Positions 26,147 to 35,567 of a stretch of 64,000 bases of DNA are shown here, one piece after another (the first letter of the stretch is position 1; each line of letters begins with the position of its first letter). Source of the stretch: Ignavibacteria bacterium (lineage in GTDB: Bacteria > Bacteroidota > Ignavibacteria > Kapaibacteriales > Kapaibacteriaceae). The stretch covers positions 1,322,001 to 1,386,000 of the forward strand of contig JADJIQ010000005.1 in assembly GCA_016707005.1 (NCBI GenBank), given 5' to 3'. The notes below the pieces were generated by a model. That model had not been told where the DNA came from. It saw only the letters and a list, made by a program, of their open reading frames with translations, and ran no database searches. Position numbers and translations under genes: made by a program.

Positions 26147-27345
26147 AGAAGATCCTCCTCGCCTTCAGTGGCGGACTCGACACCTCATACTGCGCACGAT
26201 ACTTTGCCGTTGACCTGGGCATGGAGGTCCACACGGTGATCGTTGATACAGGGGGCTTTTCTGCATCCGAACTCGCGCAGATTGAACAACGTGCACAAGC
26301 CTGCGGCGCTGCCTCGCATGCTGCGTTGGATAGAACGAGAGAGCTCTACAACAAGGTGCTACGACACTGCATCGCAGGCAACATCCTCAAGAACGCTACC
26401 TATCCGCTGAGCGTGAGCGCAGAACGTGTTGTGCAGGCAATGGCCATCGCAGAACATGCACGCACGATCGGTGCCACACACCTTGCTCATGGAAGCACAG
26501 GTGCCGGCAATGATCAAGTTCGCTTTGATGTGATCTTTCGCATCATGTGTCCGGAGATCGAAGTGCTCACTCCCATCCGCGATAAACAACTCTCGCGCGA
26601 TGAAGAGATAGCGTACCTCGCCCAACATGGCGTTGAAGGTGATTGGACAAAGGCTGCCTACTCGATCAACCAAGGTATCTGGGGCACAACGGTTGGAGGC
26701 AAGGAGACGCTTACGTCGGATAAGCCCCTTCCCGAAATGATCTGGCCATCAGCTCAATACCCCGCTCCCGCAGCAGATGCACATGCAACCATGGTGATCG
26801 GATTTGAAAAGGGGCAACCGATTTCGATCGATGGTGTTGCAATGGAGCCTGTTGAGCTACTTCGAACGCTCAATGACATCGGAGCTAGGTGGCACATCGG
26901 ACGCGACATGCACGTTGGTGATACGATCATCGGTATCAAGGGTCGGGTGGCATTTGAAGCCCCTTCCGCACTGATGCTGATCAAGGCCCACCATGCACTC
27001 GAGAAGCATACACTCTCGAAATGGCAGCTTACCCTCAAGGACCAACTGTCGATCTGGTACGGACAACTCCTCCACGAAGGTCAGTTCCTCGAACCAGCCA
27101 TGCGGAGCATAGAGTCGTTCTTTGATGATACGCAACGGGTTGTTACAGGCAGCGTAAGCATCACTCTCAAACACGAACGGTTCAGTGTGAACGGTATCGT
27201 AAGCGAGAACGATCTTATGCGCTCGTCATTCGCAACCTACGGCGAGGCCAACCGCGCCTGGTCCGGCGATGATGCCAAGGGCTTTGCGACGATCAGCGCT
27301 GTCCCAACGGCCTTGTGGATGTCCGTTCACGGAGAAGATCAATGA
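26143..27345 (+). CDS. argG: Argininosuccinate synthase
   Basis: ArgG joins citrulline and aspartate using ATP. The ATG at 26143 overlaps the preceding stop by four bases and gives MKKILLAFSGGLDTSYC with the ATP pyrophosphatase motif SGGLDTS; a longer frame from 26056 is rejected. The 400-residue length fits. It contains HGSTGAGNDQVRFD. Its stop overlaps the argC start. Confidence 0.95.
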   Translation: MKKILLAFSGGLDTSYCARYFAVDLGMEVHTVIVDTGGFSASELAQIEQRAQACGAASHAALDRTRELYNKVLRHCIAGNILKNATYPLSVSAERVVQAMAIAEHARTIGATHLAHGSTGAGNDQVRFDVIFRIMCPEIEVLTPIRDKQLSRDEEIAYLAQHGVEGDWTKAAYSINQGIWGTTVGGKETLTSDKPLPEMIWPSAQYPAPAADAHATMVIGFEKGQPISIDGVAMEPVELLRTLNDIGARWHIGRDMHVGDTIIGIKGRVAFEAPSALMLIKAHHALEKHTLSKWQLTLKDQLSIWYGQLLHEGQFLEPAMRSIESFFDDTQRVVTGSVSITLKHERFSVNGIVSENDLMRSSFATYGEANRAWSGDDAKGFATISAVPTALWMSVHGEDQ

Positions 27346-28295
27346 TACGCGTAGCTGTTGTTGGTGCAGCAGGATATACAGGGGGCGAAGTGCTCCGTTT
27401 GCTGCTTCATCATCGTCAGGTAGGTGTACAGAATCTCATTGCCGTGAGTTCGTCGCATGCCGGACAACACGTTGCAGCCGCACATCCAGATCTCTACGGA
27501 ACTACGGATCTGCACTTCGATGCACTTCCTCCGACCGATGCCGACCTCTATATCCTGTGTCTTGGACACGGCAAGTCCGCTGCCTGGATGGAAGAGAATC
27601 CTCTGCACTCCAATGCCAAGGTGATCGATCTCGGGAACGACTTCAGACTTGAAGCAGAGAACCCATCGTTCGTATACGGTCTTCCAGAAGTCCACAGGGA
27701 CAGACTTCGCACGGCCTTCCGTGTAGCCAATCCCGGTTGCTTTGCAACGGCCATTCAGCTTGCTCTTCTGCCAGTAGCAGAGAAGGGAATGCTCACCGGC
27801 GATGTTGTGGTCAACGCATTTACGGGTTCGACCGGTGCCGGACAACAACCATCGGAAACAACGCACTATTCGTGGCGCACAAACAACGTAAGCACCTACA
27901 AGGTGTTCGAACATCAACACGAGCCGGAGATCAAGCAGACGATCGGTGATGTTGCGATGCACTTCGTACCGGTACGCGGTCCGTTCGCGCGCGGCATTCA
28001 CGCCACGATCGTTCTGCCCGGTGATTGGAGCGGCTTCGATGTTGACGAGCTCTATCGATCACGATATGCTGGGCACCCCTTTGTTGTTGTCTGCAATGAA
28101 CCGCCCGATATGAAGCGAGTGGTGAACACAAACATGTGTCATCTCGGATTCGTTGTGAAGAACGATGCGCTCATGATCGTGAGTGTGATCGACAATCTTT
28201 TGAAGGGGGCTGCCGGGCAAGCCATTCAGAACATGAACCTCATGTTCGGACTCGATGAAACATCGGGTCTTGATCTCAAATCGTCTGTGTATTAG
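27342..28295 (+). CDS. argC: N-acetyl-gamma-glutamyl-phosphate reductase
   Basis: ArgC reduces acetylglutamyl phosphate to the semialdehyde with NADPH. The ATG at 27342 overlaps the argG stop by four bases (MIRVAVVGAAGYTGGEV, the Rossmann motif). The 317-residue product has the catalytic cysteine in VANPGCFATAIQLAL and the conserved PVRGPFARGIHATI. An upstream in-frame ATG at 27315 lies inside argG and is rejected. Confidence 0.95.
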   Translation: MIRVAVVGAAGYTGGEVLRLLLHHRQVGVQNLIAVSSSHAGQHVAAAHPDLYGTTDLHFDALPPTDADLYILCLGHGKSAAWMEENPLHSNAKVIDLGNDFRLEAENPSFVYGLPEVHRDRLRTAFRVANPGCFATAIQLALLPVAEKGMLTGDVVVNAFTGSTGAGQQPSETTHYSWRTNNVSTYKVFEHQHEPEIKQTIGDVAMHFVPVRGPFARGIHATIVLPGDWSGFDVDELYRSRYAGHPFVVVCNEPPDMKRVVNTNMCHLGFVVKNDALMIVSVIDNLLKGAAGQAIQNMNLMFGLDETSGLDLKSSVY

Positions 28296-28298
28296 GGT

Positions 28299-29264
28299 AT
28301 GAACATGCGTCGATTCACCTCCGTTCATGATCTCATCAATGGCCCCGGTCTCGACGTAGCGATCCATGACGCTCTTGAGTTTGCACGTCATCCATGGATC
28401 AACACAGAGATCGGCAGACGCCGCACCGTAGGCTTGCTCTTCATGAACCCATCGCTTCGCACGCGCATGAGCACACAGAAGGCAGCAACACTCATGGGTG
28501 CAGAGACCATCGTTCTCAATGCCGGTAGTGATTCGTGGACGCTTGAAACCAAGGACGGTGTGGTGATGGATGGCTCTACTACAGAGCACATCAAGGAAGC
28601 CGCAGCGGTAATGGGAGCCTATTGCGACGTACTCGGCCTTCGCACGTTTGCGTCACTCACTGATCGTGATGCGGACTACGCAGAGGATGTTCTTGAGAAG
28701 TTCATTGCCTATGCCGGTGTCCCGGTAGTGAGCCTCGAAAGTGCAACACGTCACCCACTACAGAGTTTTGCCGATCTCATTACGATCGAGCAGTTCAAGA
28801 AGACCCCTCGACCAAAGGTTGTCCTCACGTGGGCGCCCCATCCCAAGGCACTCCCGCAAGCAGTTGCCAATTCGTTCGTTGAATGGATGTCGGCCGGAAA
28901 TGTCGACCTCGTCGTTGCTCATCCAAAGGGATATGAACTCGCCCCTTCCTTTGCATCCGGCGTAACGGTCACCAACGATCAAGACGAAGCATTGGCTGGT
29001 GCTGATTTTGTCTACGCCAAGAACTGGTCTTCGTACGAGCAGTATGGTCAGATCCTGTCGCAGGATAGATCGTGGACCGTTACCGAGGACAAGATGTCGC
29101 TGACCAACAACGCCAAGTTCATGCACTGCCTACCCGTGCGACGGAACATGATCGTATCGGACGGTGTGCTCGACGGACCAAACTCCATCGTTATCCCTCA
29201 AGCAGCGAATCGCGTCGTATCCGCACAAACAGCACTCTACTATCTGCTCAAGGGGCTTGCGTGA
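28299..29264 (+). CDS. argF': N-acyl-ornithine carbamoyltransferase (acetyl or succinyl type)
   Basis: The 321-residue product is a transcarbamylase with NPSLRTRMSTQKAA as carbamoyl-phosphate loop (in place of the usual STRTR), SATRHPLQSFADL (HPxQ motif) and HCLPVRRNM near the end. This form carbamoylates N-acetyl- or N-succinyl-ornithine instead of ornithine and is characteristic of Bacteroidota and some Xanthomonas relatives. Whether the acyl group is acetyl or succinyl is not settled by reading. The presence of argE downstream, which removes the acyl group, fits an acylated pathway. It is 3 bases after argC. Confidence 0.88.
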   Translation: MNMRRFTSVHDLINGPGLDVAIHDALEFARHPWINTEIGRRRTVGLLFMNPSLRTRMSTQKAATLMGAETIVLNAGSDSWTLETKDGVVMDGSTTEHIKEAAAVMGAYCDVLGLRTFASLTDRDADYAEDVLEKFIAYAGVPVVSLESATRHPLQSFADLITIEQFKKTPRPKVVLTWAPHPKALPQAVANSFVEWMSAGNVDLVVAHPKGYELAPSFASGVTVTNDQDEALAGADFVYAKNWSSYEQYGQILSQDRSWTVTEDKMSLTNNAKFMHCLPVRRNMIVSDGVLDGPNSIVIPQAANRVVSAQTALYYLLKGLA

Positions 29265-30019
29265 CGTATGTGATCAAGATCGGTGGGGCGGTTGTGGATA
29301 GCCCCCTACTCCTCAATGACGTGCTGGACCGCTGCGCAGCACTGGGCAGTCCATTTATCTTAGTGCATGGCGGAGGGAAGGTTGCTACAAAGCTTGCAGC
29401 TGATCTTGGAATAGAGCAGACGATGATCGATGGCAGGCGTGTGACTGATGCAGACACGTTGCGTGTTGTAACCATGGCCTATGCCGGACTCGTCAACAAG
29501 AACGTTGTAGCGCAATTGCAAGCCCGCGGTGTACAATGTATCGGCATGACCGGTGCAGATGCAGACCTTGTGCGAGCTCACAAACGCAATCATCCCACCA
29601 TCGACTTCGGATTTGTCGGAGATGTGGATGCGGTCAACACCGATGTGCTTGAACTCCTCCTCTCAAAAGGCATCAGCGTAGTTGTTGCACCACTCACGCA
29701 CGATGGGAACGGATCGCTCCTCAACACCAATGCCGATACCATGGCGGCGCGGATCGCGATCGCGATGGATGCGCGCACCATGATCCGATTACGGTTCATA
29801 TACGAACACCACGGTGTGTTGCGCAACATTGATGATCCAACATCCGTGATCGATGTGATCGCATCATCGGACGTGGATGGTCTCATCGCAGACGGAGTGA
29901 TCAGCAAGGGCATGGTGCCGAAGATCACCAATGCAGTTGAGGCGGCGAAGGCCGGCATCAACGTTCGTATTCAACACACGTCTGCACTTGGGACCGAAGA
30001 AGGGACGTTGGTTCAATGA
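29261..30019 (+). CDS. argB: Acetylglutamate kinase
   Basis: ArgB phosphorylates N-acetylglutamate. The start is GTG at 29261, overlapping the previous stop by four bases (GTGA), and gives MTYVIKIGGAVVD. The 252-residue product has the amino-acid kinase motifs KIGGAV, VHGGGKVATKLA and NTNADTMAARIAIAM. A longer frame starting at 29072 inside argF' is rejected. Confidence 0.93.
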   Translation: MTYVIKIGGAVVDSPLLLNDVLDRCAALGSPFILVHGGGKVATKLAADLGIEQTMIDGRRVTDADTLRVVTMAYAGLVNKNVVAQLQARGVQCIGMTGADADLVRAHKRNHPTIDFGFVGDVDAVNTDVLELLLSKGISVVVAPLTHDGNGSLLNTNADTMAARIAIAMDARTMIRLRFIYEHHGVLRNIDDPTSVIDVIASSDVDGLIADGVISKGMVPKITNAVEAAKAGINVRIQHTSALGTEEGTLVQ

Positions 30020-31083
30020 TCGAACTGCTCACGAAACTCATTGCTACACCATCGTTCAGTCGCGATGAAGGGGCTACTGCCGACATCATTGAACAGGTGT
30101 TACGCGATGCCGGTGCCGATGTGGAACGATTCGGGAATAACGTTGTGGCGTGGGGCGTGGGGGCACGGCAAGCCGTGCCCCCACCCGCGATCCTCCTTAA
30201 TTCCCACCACGACACGGTGCAACCGGGGGCGGGGTGGACGCATGATCCATTCGTGCCGGTCGTTGAAGATGGGAAGATCATTGGTTTGGGCAGTAATGAC
30301 GCCGGCGGAGCATTGGTAATGATGTTGACGGCGTTCCTGCACTTCCACAAACGCGAGGATCTCCCGGTACAGTTATGTTTTGCCGCTACTGCTGAAGAGG
30401 AAGTGAGCGGACAGAATGGAATGGCCATGTTATCGCGAGATGTGTTCAGCAAGCACCCTCTGGCACTTGCCATCGTTGGAGAGCCCACAGGGATGCAGAT
30501 GGCCGTTGCAGAAAAGGGGCTTATGGTGCTCGATTGCGTTGCGCATGGTCGCACAGGGCATGCAGCGCGCAACGAGGGCATCAACGCCCTGTATGCTGCG
30601 CTTACAGATATTGAGTGGTTTCGCACGCATCGCTTTGAGAGAACATCTCCGGTTTTGGGCGATGTGAAGATGACCGTTACGCAGATCGATGCCGGATCGC
30701 AGCACAACGTTGTGCCGGACAGATGTCACTTCGTTGTTGATGTGCGCGTTACCGACGCGTATACCAATGCCGAAGTCCTCGAAGAGATCCAACGCCACGT
30801 AGCGTGCGAGGTAACACCTCGTTCGATGCGGCTAGCCCCCTCCTCAATCCCTCTCGACCATCCATTGGTGCAGGCGGGGATCAGTATGGGGCTCGCAGCA
30901 TACGGAAGTCCAACAATGTCCGATCAGTCGCTATTGCCTGAGGGAGTGCCATCGATGAAGATCGGTCCGGGCGACTCTGCGCGCTCACACACCCCTGATG
31001 AATGGCTCGGTATTCATGAGCTGGAAGATGGAACGGCAACGTTCATCACCCTCCTCGAAACGATGATGCGGAGAATGACATGA
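30016..31083 (+). CDS. argE: M20 family N-acyl-ornithine/citrulline deacylase, ArgE-like
   Basis: The 355-residue product is a metallopeptidase-fold hydrolase of the M20 family: metal-binding NSHHDTVQPG (His and Asp), GLGSNDAGG (Asp) and the catalytic/metal glutamates of ATAEEEVSG. In this operon it should remove the acyl group from N-acylcitrulline, the product of the preceding carbamoyltransferase. A 13-bp inverted repeat (30157-30184) inside the gene encodes GARQAVPP between the N-terminal domain and the HHD motif and looks like an in-frame insertion of a palindromic repeat. Start and stop overlap argB and argH by four bases each. Confidence 0.88.
   Translation: MIELLTKLIATPSFSRDEGATADIIEQVLRDAGADVERFGNNVVAWGVGARQAVPPPAILLNSHHDTVQPGAGWTHDPFVPVVEDGKIIGLGSNDAGGALVMMLTAFLHFHKREDLPVQLCFAATAEEEVSGQNGMAMLSRDVFSKHPLALAIVGEPTGMQMAVAEKGLMVLDCVAHGRTGHAARNEGINALYAALTDIEWFRTHRFERTSPVLGDVKMTVTQIDAGSQHNVVPDRCHFVVDVRVTDAYTNAEVLEEIQRHVACEVTPRSMRLAPSSIPLDHPLVQAGISMGLAAYGSPTMSDQSLLPEGVPSMKIGPGDSARSHTPDEWLGIHELEDGTATFITLLETMMRRMT
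30157..30184. repeat. REP-like perfect inverted repeat inside argE
   Basis: GTGGGGGCACGGC (30157-30169) and GCCGTGCCCCCAC (30172-30184) form a 13-bp perfect stem with a two-base centre. It is much more GC-rich than its surroundings and is translated as part of ArgE. It resembles short palindromic repeats normally found between genes. No second copy was found in the window. Confidence 0.6.
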
Positions 31084-32363
31084 AGCTCTGGGATAAAGGA
31101 ACGCCCATCGATGAAGTGATGGAGTCGTTCACTGTCGGCAATGACAGAGAGATCGATGTGCGTCTTGCCCGTTGGGATGTTGTCGGCTCGATCGCCCATG
31201 TCGAGATGCTTGGTCACGTAGGACTCATCACCAACGAAGAGCGACTCGCACTCACCAATGAACTTGGACTGTTGCTTGAGTCGATCGACGCCAATGGCTT
31301 TGTGATCGACGAAGATGTTGAGGATGTACATTCTCAGGTAGAGAAGCTTCTTACGCAGCGTCTCGGTGATACAGGCAAGAAGATCCACACAGGACGGAGT
31401 CGCAACGACCAAGTCCTTGTAGACCTCAAGCTCTTCCTCCGTCACGAACTTCGCACGCTACGCAGTGCCACGCGTGACGCTGCGACCCTCCTGCTTGATC
31501 TTGCCGAACAACATCAACACGTTCTTCTTCCCGGCTACACTCACTACCAGATCGCCATGCCATCGAGCTTCGGACTCTGGTTCGGAGGTTATGCAGAAGC
31601 ACTCATCGAAGACATGCGTGTGTTGGACATGGCCATTGATGCTGCCAATGCAAATCCTCTCGGCAGTGCAGCAGGGTATGGAACACGATTGCCCCTTGAC
31701 AGAGAGCTCACGACACGTGCATTGAACTTCGACCGAGTTCATGTGACGAGCACCTTTGCTCAGATGTCGCGCGGACGCACAGAGAAACTCGCAGCCGTAG
31801 CCATCGCGCAGTGCGCATCCACCATTGCCCGGTTCGCCGCCGACGTGGTGCATTATGCAAGTCAGAACTTCGGCTTCATCACCTTGCCCGATGCGCTCAC
31901 CACCGGCTCGAGCATCATGCCGCATAAGAAGAACCCCGATGTGTTTGAGGTCTTGCGTGCACGTTGCAACCGTTTGCAGTCGCTGCCTGCCGAGATCGGC
32001 TCCGTACTCGGCAATCTTCCCTCCGGTTATCATCGCGACCTACAGTTCATCAAGGACCGCATCGTGCCTGCCATTGATGAGTTCGCATTGATCCTGCGCG
32101 TGCTTCTCCATGTAGCACCGCAGATCCAACCCGTCGACGGCATTCTCCTCAACCCCATGTATCAGCACCTCTTCAGCGTTGATCGTGTTGATGAACTCGT
32201 ACGAGGCGGCATGCCCTTCAGAGACGCCTATCGTCAAGTAGCCCAAGAGATCAAGGAAGGGGCTGTTATGCACGCACCACAGGCCAGCACTAATGACGCC
32301 CAAGCTGCGCTTGGAAGCGTTGGAAATGTGGGGATAGGGGAGTTGAGGAAGCGGCTGTTGTAA
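31080..32363 (+). CDS. argH: Argininosuccinate lyase
   Basis: ArgH splits argininosuccinate into arginine and fumarate. The 427-residue product has the fumarase/aspartase signature TTGSSIMPHKKNPDVFE, with the active-site serine loop, and HTGRSRNDQVLVDLKLFL. It is the last gene of the engB-purE-arg operon. Its stop is followed within 10 bases by a multi-palindrome repeat that could end transcription. argD is not in the operon. Confidence 0.95.
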   Translation: MKLWDKGTPIDEVMESFTVGNDREIDVRLARWDVVGSIAHVEMLGHVGLITNEERLALTNELGLLLESIDANGFVIDEDVEDVHSQVEKLLTQRLGDTGKKIHTGRSRNDQVLVDLKLFLRHELRTLRSATRDAATLLLDLAEQHQHVLLPGYTHYQIAMPSSFGLWFGGYAEALIEDMRVLDMAIDAANANPLGSAAGYGTRLPLDRELTTRALNFDRVHVTSTFAQMSRGRTEKLAAVAIAQCASTIARFAADVVHYASQNFGFITLPDALTTGSSIMPHKKNPDVFEVLRARCNRLQSLPAEIGSVLGNLPSGYHRDLQFIKDRIVPAIDEFALILRVLLHVAPQIQPVDGILLNPMYQHLFSVDRVDELVRGGMPFRDAYRQVAQEIKEGAVMHAPQASTNDAQAALGSVGNVGIGELRKRLL

Positions 32364-32372
32364 GACATCTCT

Positions 32373-32480
32373 CCTTTCAACCCATGGCTACGCCATGGGC
32401 CACTGACTTTCATGATACAGATCTCAAGCCCCGGAGGGGCGTAATTGCTCTAGCCCACGATGAAGTCGTGGGGGTTGGCG
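32373..32480. repeat. Multi-palindrome dispersed repeat, copy 1
   Basis: This 108-bp unit contains three palindromes in a row: CCCATGGCTACGCCATGGG, GCCCCGGAGGGGC and CCCACGATGAAGTCGTGGG. It matches 37182-37289 without gaps, with about 8 differences counted by eye. Partial extra copies of the last palindrome (TCGTGGGGGTTAGCG) continue to about 32512. The form recalls REP/BIME elements mobilised by RAYT (IS200-like) transposases; no transposase is in the window. Confidence 0.8.
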
Positions 32481-32524
32481 TAGTCGTGGGGGTTAGCGAA
32501 ATCGTGGGGTGTGGATGTAAGGGA

Positions 32525-33526
32525 TCAGCTAAGCGTTGCGCGGACGCGGGCTATCATCTCCAAACGGGCTGTGGCCTCGGCCGAGATCGCACGGTCTGAG
32601 TGTGTTGCACGACCTCGCCACTTCCGGTATTCCAACGCTAAGAGGTCTCGAAGTTCGTCAGGCGAAAGACCATCGGGTAAACCAAGCATTTCTATGTCAG
32701 ACAATTCTTGCATCGTTGTCAAGCGCAAGTGTCGGTCATTGAGCTCGGAGATGAGCGATACTGGAAGATCTAGGAGGCGCGCAATAAGGTCAAGGGTTGA
32801 TAGCTTGTCTCGCCGAAGGGATGACGATGAACTTGCGGACTGTAGGCAAGAGAGATAGGCTGACTCAGCCAGTCCTTGGATGTCTAGTGCATGGATTTCA
32901 GCAACACAGGACGCAATAGCCGACATAGTTTCTTGACTCCCATCTGAGTTGAAGAGATCCGTCAACGTTGCCGCCAAGCTTTCGCCTTTAACGAACAAGT
33001 CCTGCAACTCCAGATAACCAGGTCTATCCTCGATGAAGAAGAACGTGTTTACCGCGTGGCTGTATATATGACCATCGGCACGGTCTGAGAATTCAACGTT
33101 GATTTCGAACCTACGGCCTCCGCTATACGGCGCATGCAGGCCAAGAAGAGCTATCGAGCACAAGTTCAAACGATGGAACTGGTAGGTCCCGTTCGGGACG
33201 TCAAAAGGAAAGAACCAGAAGAACATGCCGTCGGAGTCTGTGGTTCCTTCCATTAATGATCGTACAGGCAGTCGAACATCTGGTTCGGTAACGTCGAAGA
33301 TCCGCACTCTTGCGACCGAAAAGAACGAATTTTCAGGTAGCGAAATTGATCCGAAAAGACCAACATGAAGTACAGGTAGCATTTCGCCATCTGGACCCGG
33401 CTCTTCGGTTCTTTCTAGCGTGAGTTGGGGTGCTGCTTGGGCAATCGAAACAATCTGTAGCCAGTATATAAAGCGAACGATCCAGATTGCAGTCATTGCA
33501 AAAGCCAAGATCCAGATAAACGTCAT
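32525..33526 (-). CDS. Membrane-anchored protein with C-terminal degenerate J-like domain
   Basis: I start at the ATG at 33526, which overlaps the upstream gene's stop by four bases; a longer frame to 33607 lies within that gene. The 333-residue product has one N-terminal membrane helix (residues 2-25, TFIWILAFAMTAIWIVRFIYW), a beta-rich soluble part (about 35-150, with RVRIFDV and DVPNGTYQFH), a helical part, and a final ~55 residues with LGLPDGLSPDELRDLL, YRKW, RATHSD and then AEATARLEMIARVRATL. That pattern matches degenerate J domains where HPD is altered (here HSD). Inference: a co-chaperone for the Hsp70 encoded first in the operon. Confidence 0.6.
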   Translation of the reverse strand: MTFIWILAFAMTAIWIVRFIYWLQIVSIAQAAPQLTLERTEEPGPDGEMLPVLHVGLFGSISLPENSFFSVARVRIFDVTEPDVRLPVRSLMEGTTDSDGMFFWFFPFDVPNGTYQFHRLNLCSIALLGLHAPYSGGRRFEINVEFSDRADGHIYSHAVNTFFFIEDRPGYLELQDLFVKGESLAATLTDLFNSDGSQETMSAIASCVAEIHALDIQGLAESAYLSCLQSASSSSSLRRDKLSTLDLIARLLDLPVSLISELNDRHLRLTTMQELSDIEMLGLPDGLSPDELRDLLALEYRKWRGRATHSDRAISAEATARLEMIARVRATLS

Positions 33527-34479
33527 GGTAGAACTTTCGACGTGTTCAACCAGGTCAATCGATACGATAGTATGGCATGGCGACAAGCATTGATTATTCG
33601 TATGCAACGAAAAGCCTCTTTGCGTGCTGCTGTTCGTTGGAGAATGGAGCTTGTGCGGCGTTCATCCTCGAATGGATCATTCGTTGGGCTCCAGTAGGCC
33701 AAACGGGATTCAAGAACGCTATATTCTGCCACCCACTCTTTGAGATTGTACGACTCGGTGTGAATTGCAACAAACACTGAGTCGTATGTCGGTTCTAGTT
33801 CCAAGAATCGGGTCTCAAAAAACGATAGTTCGCTCTCGGAGTGATTTCTCTTACGAGCTTCATTTTGCATCGATGCAAAAGATTCCGGAAGCATGCCAAC
33901 GTAGGTATCAACTCGCTCGGTAAAGCCCTCGTACAGTCTGGCAACAGAGTCCTCAAGCGATTCGAATTCTCTTGCCGAATTCAACCATTTAGTAGATCTG
34001 TCCAGCACGATGCCGAAAGTCTTCCGATCCAAATCAATGAGTGCGGCTAGTGTCTGCGACGGCTCGGTTGGCTCCAATTCAGATTCTCTTGCTGCAAACA
34101 GATTCGCATATTCCTCTCTCATCTCGCCGGAATTCTCGAACATACCATAGGTTCTTCTAGGCTCGTGGTATGACCACTCGTTGCCACCAAAACCCTGAGC
34201 AACTCGATCGACTTGTGCTGTGCTCGCCTTTGTAATATCTGTCTGCCACGTCATAGTTATGAATGCAACAATGCCGAATACGATAGACAGAGGGGAAAAT
34301 CTGATTAGACGAGTTAATGAGAAGGCGTTGTGAGTAAGGCCCTGGTAAACCTCATTTGCGACGAAACTCAATGTTATCGCTGCTAGCAATGCATCCGAGG
34401 GTGATACCGGATCGGCGACAATTGCTAAAGCAATGGTAACTGCAGTTGCTGCAATGCCAGACAAGTGTCGACTCTTCAT
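33523..34479 (-). CDS. Membrane protein of unknown function with long helical domain
   Basis: This 318-residue product has three hydrophobic segments near the N-terminus (about 8-22, 28-44 and 64-78) and then ~240 polar residues that are largely helical, rich in Glu, Arg and Ser. No enzyme motif is visible. It overlaps the M48 peptidase gene upstream (ATGA, 34476-34479) and the J-like gene downstream (33523-33526), so it is translated with them. I do not recognise a family. Membrane proteins next to M48 peptidases may be partners or substrates; that is inference. Confidence 0.65.
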   Translation of the reverse strand: MKSRHLSGIAATAVTIALAIVADPVSPSDALLAAITLSFVANEVYQGLTHNAFSLTRLIRFSPLSIVFGIVAFITMTWQTDITKASTAQVDRVAQGFGGNEWSYHEPRRTYGMFENSGEMREEYANLFAARESELEPTEPSQTLAALIDLDRKTFGIVLDRSTKWLNSAREFESLEDSVARLYEGFTERVDTYVGMLPESFASMQNEARKRNHSESELSFFETRFLELEPTYDSVFVAIHTESYNLKEWVAEYSVLESRLAYWSPTNDPFEDERRTSSILQRTAARKEAFRCIRIINACRHAILSYRLTWLNTSKVLP

Positions 34480-35567
34480 TGCTTTCTACTCTGATCTATA
34501 GTGAATCGGAAGGCTTCTTCAGCAACTCGAAAACGCTCTTGGATCGCCGTGCCAACGCTAGCGAGCCGTTGCACAGATTCGGTATACTTGAGATCTACTG
34601 CTGTGCGACCATGCGTAGTCGCAAAATCTATTGCTTTGCGTGCTAGATCAGCGCCAACGAGCTGTATGAGAGCTGTTTCGTCCTCTGGCTGAACGAAACT
34701 ATCCGCCATTACGAGCGAGAGTCCAGCCCATGTAAGAGCCTTCAGATAGACGTCCTCTTCGATCGCCGTTAGTGCTCCGTCTCCAATCTTTTGCATGCGT
34801 TCGTCAATCTCGGAGTCAATAACTGCAATCGGCGCACCACTAGCCCCCTGGCCCGAAAGAACTGCGTACCTATCGGCATGGGCAAAACGAAGTAGTGCCC
34901 ATAAACGTAGCGGAAGAGACGGATGAGTGAGGTCGAGCTCCCACTCGCGACTGATCTCGGCAGGGTCTCTGTCCATCTGAGCAACAAAGGTGCCGATGTC
35001 TATCCCAAGATGTTCACTTGGCAGACCGCTAGCAGTCTTAATCATAACGCTTGCAGTGAGATGAATGCTGCGACATGCAAGCAAGCCAATACGATCAGCA
35101 CTTATTTCTGCTGCACGCTGGAATGAACGAGCTTGCAATCGCTCAAACTCAGATGAGGCAGCATTTGCAAACAGTGCACCGTGGCGCATCCCGAGGTGCC
35201 CAAGTTCGTGACCTATGACAAATTCAATCTCGGTTGCTGACAGCAATTGCACTAGACCGGAGTGAAGTACAACAATCGGTCGATCCCCCGATGCCCATGC
35301 GGGAGCAAAGGCATTGGGCGTGGGTTCAGCCACAACGTACACTTCGGCTGCCTCTTGTAACAATAACCGCTCGGCCACACGCTCACATGCTCGATGGATA
35401 AGGGGAACGGTTCTGCTTGTAACCTGCAGTGCCGTCGATCGAATTTGTGCAACTTGATCGATGACCGAAGTGGAAGCTGACGTAGAACGGGCATGCGCGC
35501 GTGGGCGATCTCCGGAGTATCGTACGGCTACACACAATTCAGCAAACGATTGTACGAGTGGCATCAT
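34476..35567 (-). CDS. M48-type zinc metallopeptidase
   Basis: The 363-residue product has the zinc-binding HELGH at residues 120-124 and the third ligand region EISADRIG (Glu154, Asp158), as in M48/Ste24-HtpX peptidases, plus NAFAPAW before it (85-91). Unlike HtpX, no clear membrane helices are seen, so it is probably soluble, or membrane-associated through its partners. The start ATG immediately follows the Hsp70 stop codon (TGA then ATGATG). Context suggests a chaperone-assisted quality-control protease. Confidence 0.8.
   Translation of the reverse strand: MMPLVQSFAELCVAVRYSGDRPRAHARSTSASTSVIDQVAQIRSTALQVTSRTVPLIHRACERVAERLLLQEAAEVYVVAEPTPNAFAPAWASGDRPIVVLHSGLVQLLSATEIEFVIGHELGHLGMRHGALFANAASSEFERLQARSFQRAAEISADRIGLLACRSIHLTASVMIKTASGLPSEHLGIDIGTFVAQMDRDPAEISREWELDLTHPSLPLRLWALLRFAHADRYAVLSGQGASGAPIAVIDSEIDERMQKIGDGALTAIEEDVYLKALTWAGLSLVMADSFVQPEDETALIQLVGADLARKAIDFATTHGRTAVDLKYTESVQRLASVGTAIQERFRVAEEAFRFTIDQSRKQ

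Noticed and set aside
32384..32599. Short plus-strand gene after argH
   Set aside because: It is formed by the multi-palindrome repeat and has no independent support.
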